64,000 nucleotides of DNA from Caloranaerobacter sp050286925 (GTDB lineage: Bacteria > Bacillota > Clostridia > Tissierellales > Thermohalobacteraceae), in assembly GCF_050286925.1 (NCBI RefSeq), contig NZ_JBFWFX010000006.1, forward strand, positions 62,001 through 126,000, in the 5' to 3' direction. Of this stretch, positions 59,154 through 64,000 are shown one piece after another (the stretch's first letter is position 1; every line of letters starts with the position of its first letter). A program made the translations under genes and the position numbers. The notes beneath the pieces are model-generated. The model was not told the DNA's origin. It saw only the letters and a list, made by a program, of their open reading frames with translations, and searched no databases.

Positions 59154-59972
59154 TTAAACACTAGGAACGTTTATTCCATAAAATATTTCTGTCATTTCCT
59201 TATCCAACTTTTGAATAATTTCTTCTCTTTCTTTTTGTGTTAAATCTTCTTCGCTTATTTCAAATAAATAGTTTTCCAATTTCAAATCTTTTATTTTCAT
59301 TTTAGTATGGAATATATTAGATTGATAAATATTCATATCTATCAGATTATATCTAGCTATTGTTTCTTTTGCTATAAAGTTTTGAATTGAGTTAATATCA
59401 TGGTCAATAAAATGTTTTTTTCCATTTACATCTCTAGTAAATCCTCTGACTCTGTAATCTATAGTTATAATATCAGAATCAAAACTATCGATTAAATAAT
59501 TCAAAGCTTTTAAAGGAGAAATTTTGCCACAAGTAGAAACATCAATATCAACTCTAAATGTACTTATATTATTTTCTGGATGCGTTTCTGGATAAGTATG
59601 AACTGTTATATGACTCTTATCCAAATGTCCTACTATATTTTCTCTTATAGGAGTTAATATTCCTCTATTGCAAGATGGATCTAGTACATATAATGGTACT
59701 TCTTCCTCAGAAATCAATAGTGTAACACTTGCACCTTGTGGATCATAGTCCTGTTTCGCAATATTTAATACATTAGCCCCTATAATTTCTGTAACAGTTG
59801 TTAATATTTTGGTTAATCTTTCAGAATTATACTGTTCATCAATGTATTCAATGTACTTTTTTCTATCTTCTTCAGTTTTAGTATAGCATATATCATAGAT
59901 ATTAAAGCTTAATGATTTTGTTAAATTATTAAAACCGTATAGTTTCAACTTGTTTTCATTAGTTTTTATCAA
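59154..59972 (-). CDS. speD: S-adenosylmethionine decarboxylase proenzyme
   Basis: Pyruvoyl enzyme that decarboxylates SAM to supply aminopropyl groups for spermidine. At 272 residues it belongs to the longer E. coli-type class rather than the short archaeal/Bacillus type. The autocleavage serine is in HLDKSHITVHTYPE (near residue 117); the nearby DVSTCGKISPLKALNYL holds the proton-donor cysteine. It probably starts at TTG (59970-59972), eight bases after AGAGGGG. speE is not in the window, so the pathway is incomplete here. Confidence 0.94.
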   Translation of the reverse strand: MIKTNENKLKLYGFNNLTKSLSFNIYDICYTKTEEDRKKYIEYIDEQYNSERLTKILTTVTEIIGANVLNIAKQDYDPQGASVTLLISEEEVPLYVLDPSCNRGILTPIRENIVGHLDKSHITVHTYPETHPENNISTFRVDIDVSTCGKISPLKALNYLIDSFDSDIITIDYRVRGFTRDVNGKKHFIDHDINSIQNFIAKETIARYNLIDMNIYQSNIFHTKMKIKDLKLENYLFEISEEDLTQKEREEIIQKLDKEMTEIFYGINVPSV

Positions 59973-60118
59973 CTTAATTCCCCTCTTCTACTAAATTCTT
60001 CTCTATATAATGATTAAATTTATATAGTTAAATCTAGTTTTCCAAAGTTTGAACTAATTATAAATTATAAAACAATAAAATTTAATAGTCAATTATATAA
60101 GATAAATTTAAAAAATTA

Positions 60119-60141
60119 CCCCTACTTTATATAAGTAGGGG
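60119..60141 (-). terminator. asnS terminator
   Basis: Perfect 9 bp stem CCCCTACTT/AAGTAGGGG around TATAT, followed by TAATTTTTT on the minus strand. Confidence 0.85.
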
Positions 60142-60157
60142 CTTTACTGTATCCTAT

Positions 60158-61549
60158 TTAAAATTCTGCTGATCTTGGAGTTCTTGGATATGGAATAACA
60201 TCTCTAATGTTAGTCATACCTGTTAAATACATTATAGCTCTCTCAAATCCTAATCCATAACCAGCATGTTTAACTCCACCATATTTTCTTAATTCTAAAT
60301 ACCACCAATAATCTTCCTGTTTAAGTCCCATTTCTTCCATTCTCTTTACTAAAACATCGAATCTTTCTTCTCTTTGACTTCCACCTATTATTTCTCCTAC
60401 TCCAGGCACTAATAAATCCATAGCCGCAACTGTCTTTTCATCATCATTCAATCTCATATAGAAAGCCTTTATATCTTTTGGATAATCTGTTACAAAAACA
60501 GGCTTATTAAATACTTCCTCTGTAATATATCTTTCATGTTCAGTTTGTAAGTCATTACCCCATTCTACAGGATATTGGAAATTCTTATTTGATTTTTTTA
60601 GTATATCTATAGCTTCAGTATAAGTTATTCTTTCAAAATTTGAATTTACAATATTATTCAATCTATCTAATAATCCTTTATCTATGAACTTGTTAAAGAA
60701 CTCCATTTCTTCTGGTGCATTTTCTAAAACAAAACTTATAATATATTTTAACATTTCTTCAGCCAATTCCATATCATCCTTAAGGTCTGCAAAAGCTATT
60801 TCAGGCTCTATCATCCAGAATTCTGCAGCATGTCTTGCAGTATTAGAATTTTCCGCTCTAAAAGTAGGTCCAAATGTATAAACATTCCTAAATGCCAAAG
60901 CATATGCTTCCACATTCAACTGTCCGCTTACTGTTAAATTTGTTTCTCTACCAAAGAAATCTTTCTTAAAATCAATTTTACCATTTTCATCTAATGGTAA
61001 ATTATCAAAATCTAATGTTGTAACTCTAAACATTTGTCCTGCACCTTCACAGTCACTACCTGTAATTATTGGAGTATGCACATAAACAAAACCTCTCTCT
61101 TGAAAGAACTTGTGTATCGCATAAGCTACTAATGAACGAACTCTAAATACTGCTGAAAAAGTATTGCTTCTTGGTCTTAAATGAGCAATAGTTCTTAAAA
61201 ATTCGAAAGTATGTCTTTTCTTTTGTAGTGGATAATCCTTATCTGATTCAGCTTCGATAGTTATACTTGTTGCCTTTATCTCAAATGGCTGTTTATTATT
61301 AGGAGTTGCTACAAGCAAACCTTCTACTTTAATTGCAGTACTAATAGGTAATTTTGAAATCTCTTTAAAATTATCTAAATTATCCTCAAACACAATTTGA
61401 ATATTTTTGAAAAAGCTCCCGTCATTCAGCTCAATAAATCCAAAAGATTTTGAACTTCTAATAGTTCTTACCCATCCCGAAACAACTACATTCTTATCTA
61501 TATACTTTTCTGTGTTTCTATAAATTTCTTTTACTAATACACTCTTCAT
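60158..61549 (-). CDS. asnS: Asparaginyl-tRNA synthetase
   Basis: Class IIb synthetase that charges tRNA-Asn, 463 residues. The N-terminal OB-fold anticodon-binding domain (VVSGWVRTIRSSKSFGFIELNDG) is followed by the class II core: motif 2 FRAENSNTARHAAEFWMIEPE and motif 3 GLGFERAIMYLTGM, with GSDCEGAGQMF at the active site. The second ATG (61549) is seven bases after GGAGG; the first is too close. Expression is controlled by an Asn-specific T-box leader. Confidence 0.97.
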   Translation of the reverse strand: MKSVLVKEIYRNTEKYIDKNVVVSGWVRTIRSSKSFGFIELNDGSFFKNIQIVFEDNLDNFKEISKLPISTAIKVEGLLVATPNNKQPFEIKATSITIEAESDKDYPLQKKRHTFEFLRTIAHLRPRSNTFSAVFRVRSLVAYAIHKFFQERGFVYVHTPIITGSDCEGAGQMFRVTTLDFDNLPLDENGKIDFKKDFFGRETNLTVSGQLNVEAYALAFRNVYTFGPTFRAENSNTARHAAEFWMIEPEIAFADLKDDMELAEEMLKYIISFVLENAPEEMEFFNKFIDKGLLDRLNNIVNSNFERITYTEAIDILKKSNKNFQYPVEWGNDLQTEHERYITEEVFNKPVFVTDYPKDIKAFYMRLNDDEKTVAAMDLLVPGVGEIIGGSQREERFDVLVKRMEEMGLKQEDYWWYLELRKYGGVKHAGYGLGFERAIMYLTGMTNIRDVIPYPRTPRSAEF

Positions 61550-61696
61550 CTTCATACCTCCCTTTTTATTATTAAATGTAAAATTAAAAATTGAAAATTT
61601 TAAAAAAGCTATTTCCTTAATACAAAATACAAAAATAAAATTTCTTAAGTCTACTTGATAATTTCAACCCAATTACATTTTCAATTTTACATTTTA

Positions 61697-61966
61697 TATA
61701 AAAAACCTTTCATCCCAAAACAAGGGACGAAAGGTTACTTTCGCGGTGCCACCCTATTTGCTGCATAAGCAGCCAACTCTACCAGTACAGAAAATACTCT
61801 ATACTGTCCAAATAATAACGGTTTGGTTCCGTCTAAGCCTACTCTCTTAATGATTTCGGTTAGAGACTCCGAGATGTTCTTCGATATGGACTTCGTATCG
61901 GTCTCCCACCATCACCGACTCGCTTAAACTACGTTCCATATCTACTCTTCTCTTCATAGTCTTTTC
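61697..61966 (-). ncRNA. Asparagine-specific T-box leader of asnS
   Basis: Read on the minus strand: stem I starts GACTATGAAGAGAAGAGTAG, the specifier triplet is AAC (61876-61878) followed by A, and the antiterminator is AGGGTGGCACCGCGA (61741-61755), a perfect T-box sequence whose C pairs with the G discriminator of tRNA-Asn. The terminator pairs 61704-61716 with 61724-61735 and has a T-run. The rest of 61967-62238 shows only AT-rich sequence. Confidence 0.96.
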
Positions 61967-62238
61967 TATATTTAATTTTTAACTTATTATAATATTTTTT
62001 ATAAAATATGTCAAAGTAATTTATATGATATAAGAAATTTATATAAATATTACATCACTTTACAAGACCAAGTAAATGATTAACTAATCTATTACTTATA
62101 TTACTTATTTCTCAAATTGTTATTTTATGAAAAACATTATATAATATACATAAATACTAATATTTTGTAAAATCAATAATTTAATGTTCTTTGTAAATTA
62201 TTAAACTAAATATTATTAATATAGAAGGAGAAGCTTAA

Positions 62239-62814
62239 ATGAGTTTAATTAAAATAGGTTTTATAATACTGTTATTTAGTATTAGTATTTACATTTTAAT
62301 CAAATATAAAAGGCAAAAGAACAAAATAAATTTTAATAAATTTATAACTACTATAATTAGATTACTTTTTATCATATTTATGGTAAAGATTACTGCTTCA
62401 TATATTATACTTGCATATTTTAGTGCTAGTATAGCTTTAAAAAACATCTATAAACTAACCACATTTTTTAATAATCCTGAAATGGTAAGTAATTTAATAA
62501 TATATGTTCAACAATACTTTAATAATAATGACCTTATTTCTATGATTTTTTTACACGGACTAAATATTATAGCCTCTATGATTTATATATTAATATCTAA
62601 GTTGTTAACAAACAAGCATTATAGCAATATTATAAATAGCTTTATATATTTAATAATAGCTTTATCATCACACAATGTACTCTTTTTTTCATTATTATCT
62701 ATAAAATCAAATCTATTTATTTTTAAGTTTCTTATTATAACTACAATACTTATACTTTGTGGACTGATTGCTAATGCGTTCTATCAAATACATAAAGCAA
62801 TTAAAAGAATTTAA
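62239..62814 (+). CDS. Membrane protein of unknown function
   Basis: A 191-residue, isoleucine-rich protein with about five helices (residues 3-22, 36-65, 95-120, 128-150 and 155-182) and no charged motifs that would identify it. Preceded by AGAAGGAGAAGC at good spacing, so translation is likely. No neighbour gives a clue to its role. Confidence 0.6.
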   Translation: MSLIKIGFIILLFSISIYILIKYKRQKNKINFNKFITTIIRLLFIIFMVKITASYIILAYFSASIALKNIYKLTTFFNNPEMVSNLIIYVQQYFNNNDLISMIFLHGLNIIASMIYILISKLLTNKHYSNIINSFIYLIIALSSHNVLFFSLLSIKSNLFIFKFLIITTILILCGLIANAFYQIHKAIKRI

Positions 62815-62987
62815 AAATATAATGAGTTAATAAATTCACTTATTTTCTCTTTACATTTATTTGTATATAGCAGTGATAGAAAAATTTTTATTGGATAAAA
62901 GTTGAACTATATGAAATTTAGGCTTATAATTAAAATTGTTAAAAACATAAATAACCGTTAATACTATATAATGGTAAGGTGATATTT

Positions 62988-63425
62988 GTGGTCAAGAAAA
63001 ACCCTATAAAAAAAATACCATTTAAAAAAATACCATTATGGAGAAGATTGACCATCATATCAATTTTAGCTTTTATCTTCTTTACATCATATTTATTTCT
63101 TTCATACAATGGTAGGATAGGAAAAACCGAAATAATTCTTGGTATTTGTAATATACTTCTCATATATATAGCTATCCACTATTATACAATGCCAAAACGA
63201 GGTTATATCCATTTATATGATGATAGCATAGAAATATATACCACATCTATAACACCCAGATTGAATATTAAATTTTCTACAATAAACAAATTAACTGAAG
63301 ATAATAAGAGAATTCATATACAATATAAAAAAAATCTGAAGTTTGCTATTTTAAAAGAAGCTGTTCCCCAAGAACACATATCTTATTTAAAAACTTTTAT
63401 TAAGGAAAAAATAAAAAGAGAGTAA
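62988..63425 (+). CDS. Two-helix protein with a PH-like C-terminal domain
   Basis: A 145-residue protein with a basic N-terminus holding a short repeat (KKIPFKKIP), two helices (about 22-42 and 48-67) and a soluble beta-rich domain (RGYIHLYDDSIEIYTT, then PRLNIKFSTINKLTEDNKRIHIQY and FAILKEAVPQEHISYLKTFI). The layout resembles bacterial PH-domain membrane proteins of the YcxB type. Start is GTG at 62988, six bases after AAGGTG; a GTG at 62979 lies inside that site. Function unknown. Confidence 0.6.
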   Translation: MVKKNPIKKIPFKKIPLWRRLTIISILAFIFFTSYLFLSYNGRIGKTEIILGICNILLIYIAIHYYTMPKRGYIHLYDDSIEIYTTSITPRLNIKFSTINKLTEDNKRIHIQYKKNLKFAILKEAVPQEHISYLKTFIKEKIKRE

Positions 63426-63450
63426 ATAAGCTCCAAAATTGGAGCTTATT
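63425..63450 (+). terminator. Terminator after the PH-like gene
   Basis: Perfect 12 bp stem (63425-63436 with 63439-63450) overlapping the stop codon; T-rich but no pure T-run. Confidence 0.6.
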
Positions 63451-63602
63451 AGCTTATTTATTTAGCTTAAAGCATTGGCTAATCGTTGAATGAAAGCAAA
63501 ATCTAAATAACATCTGTACTTTTTTCTTTCAAAATTTGACTTTATATAAGTTAACTATAATATTCTTAATAAAAAATAATAATTTGGAAATATGAAGTTT
63601 AC

Positions 63603-63797
63603 TCAATTACATTTGTTCATGGAACATCTTTTTAATTCCATTCCAATTGCCCTTAATATAGAAAACTCTCGCTTCCCAATATCATATCCATCTTTTATAT
63701 TATACTTAACTTCAACTTCCATACCTTCATCTTCAAGAGAATACTCTATACCCATAGCGAGAGTAGTATCATCTTCAATAAGAAGTATATTTTCCAT
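63603..63797 (-). pseudogene. Deletion scar joining a response regulator start to an FtsX-permease fragment
   Basis: The first 37 or so codons are a response-regulator receiver start (MENILLIEDDTTLAMGIEYS, with the acidic pair). Then, without the phosphoacceptor aspartate, the frame continues as GKREFSILRAIGMELKR, a hallmark of FtsX/MacB-type ABC permeases (RREFxxLRAIGM). A good ribosome binding site (GGAGATGG) remains. This looks like an internal deletion that removed most of a regulator-kinase-ABC transporter locus of the BceRSAB kind and fused its ends. Confidence 0.6.
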
Positions 63798-63842
63798 AAA
63801 ACCATCTCCAGTTTTTATATAAATTTGATTAGAAAAATTCTA

Positions 63843-64000
63843 TTAAAAATCTTTTTCATCCCAAACCATTTTTGCAAGAGGAAATGGTTCTAATGCTCTA
63901 TCTAAAATACCATGAACATAGGCAATCATTACTCCATAATTTACAATCGGTATATTTAAAGACTTTGCACTATTTATCCTATAGAGCATTCCCCTTCTAT
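63843..64000 (-). CDS. C-terminal end of an unidentified protein (cut by window edge)
   Basis: An open frame enters from the right window edge and ends at TAA (63843-63845). The 51 visible residues include GMLYRINSAKSLNIPIVNYG, VMIAYVHGILDRALEPFPLA and KMVWDEKDF. The sequence has the composition of a real cytoplasmic protein, but I do not recognise the family from this end alone. Confidence 0.6.
   Translation of the reverse strand, partial: RRGMLYRINSAKSLNIPIVNYGVMIAYVHGILDRALEPFPLAKMVWDEKDF

Overview
This 64 kb window is chromosomal DNA of a low-GC, anaerobic, Gram-positive bacterium, most likely a member of the Clostridia. The evidence is the AT-rich sequence with strong AGGAGG-type ribosome binding sites, T-box and S-box leaders, a class II superoxide reductase, a full arginine deiminase pathway, an ATP-type PEP carboxykinase, clostridial 4Fe-4S proteins and a reductive-dehalogenase-like corrinoid protein. 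I saw no tRNA, rRNA, CRISPR array or prophage. Most genes lie on the minus strand in short operons with clear intrinsic terminators.

Layout. 1-4.6 kb: 3'-truncated pgi, then nadA-nadB-nadC (de novo NAD). 4.6-8.5 kb: a histidine kinase/response regulator pair, a secreted coiled-coil protein and a PAS-SpoIIE phosphatase. 8.7-11.7 kb: a Fur/Zur-type repressor facing znuA-znuC-znuB. 11.9-20.4 kb: an unknown anchored protein, a B12-binding radical SAM protein, a cupin, a MATE pump, a 4Fe-4S protein beside its likely Crp/Fnr regulator, an RNA methyltransferase, superoxide reductase and an arginase-fold protein. 20.4-24.3 kb: T-box-controlled tyrS, then a MarR-MATE operon with a clear operator. 24.3-31.8 kb: Nudix hydrolase, peroxiredoxin, the pantothenate operon panG-panB-panC-panD-iadA behind a structured leader, and pckA with CcpN-like boxes. 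31.9-33.6 kb: a decaying accessory patch (CPBP protease, a frameshifted remnant, an IS200-type transposase remnant). 33.6-37.1 kb: apbE with its probable flavoprotein substrate, a SRAP protein, recX and a YdjM-like protein. 37.2-40.1 kb: SAM-riboswitch-controlled metN-metI-metQ. 40.1-45.3 kb: a cobalamin-riboswitch operon (AspT-type permease, CoA transferase, YitT protein) next to a reductive-dehalogenase-like gene. 45.4-48 kb: a 295 bp inverted-repeat element, tag, and a decaying three-fold duplication. 48.1-53.9 kb: arcA-arcB-arcC-trmB-yfcC. 54.3-61.5 kb: pepD, an orphan PqqD-like protein, glnS, a LUD protein, speD and T-box-controlled asnS. 62.2-64 kb: small membrane proteins, the scar of a deleted response regulator/FtsX-permease locus, and a partial gene at the window edge.

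How it fits together. The window is rich in RNA-level control: two T-boxes, a SAM-I riboswitch, a cobalamin riboswitch and a pantothenate leader. That leader has two 29-nt hairpins of identical architecture, each with two bulged adenosines, followed by an intrinsic terminator and a candidate antiterminator that overlaps the second hairpin. At the DNA level I found operator-like palindromes for a MarR repressor, for a MATE pump and upstream of znuA, a class II Crp/Fnr promoter, and two CcpN-like boxes before pckA. A dispersed intergenic repeat of about 60-95 bp, three of whose five copies carry a perfect or near-perfect DnaA box, and a 295 bp MITE-like element are the main structures that genes do not explain.
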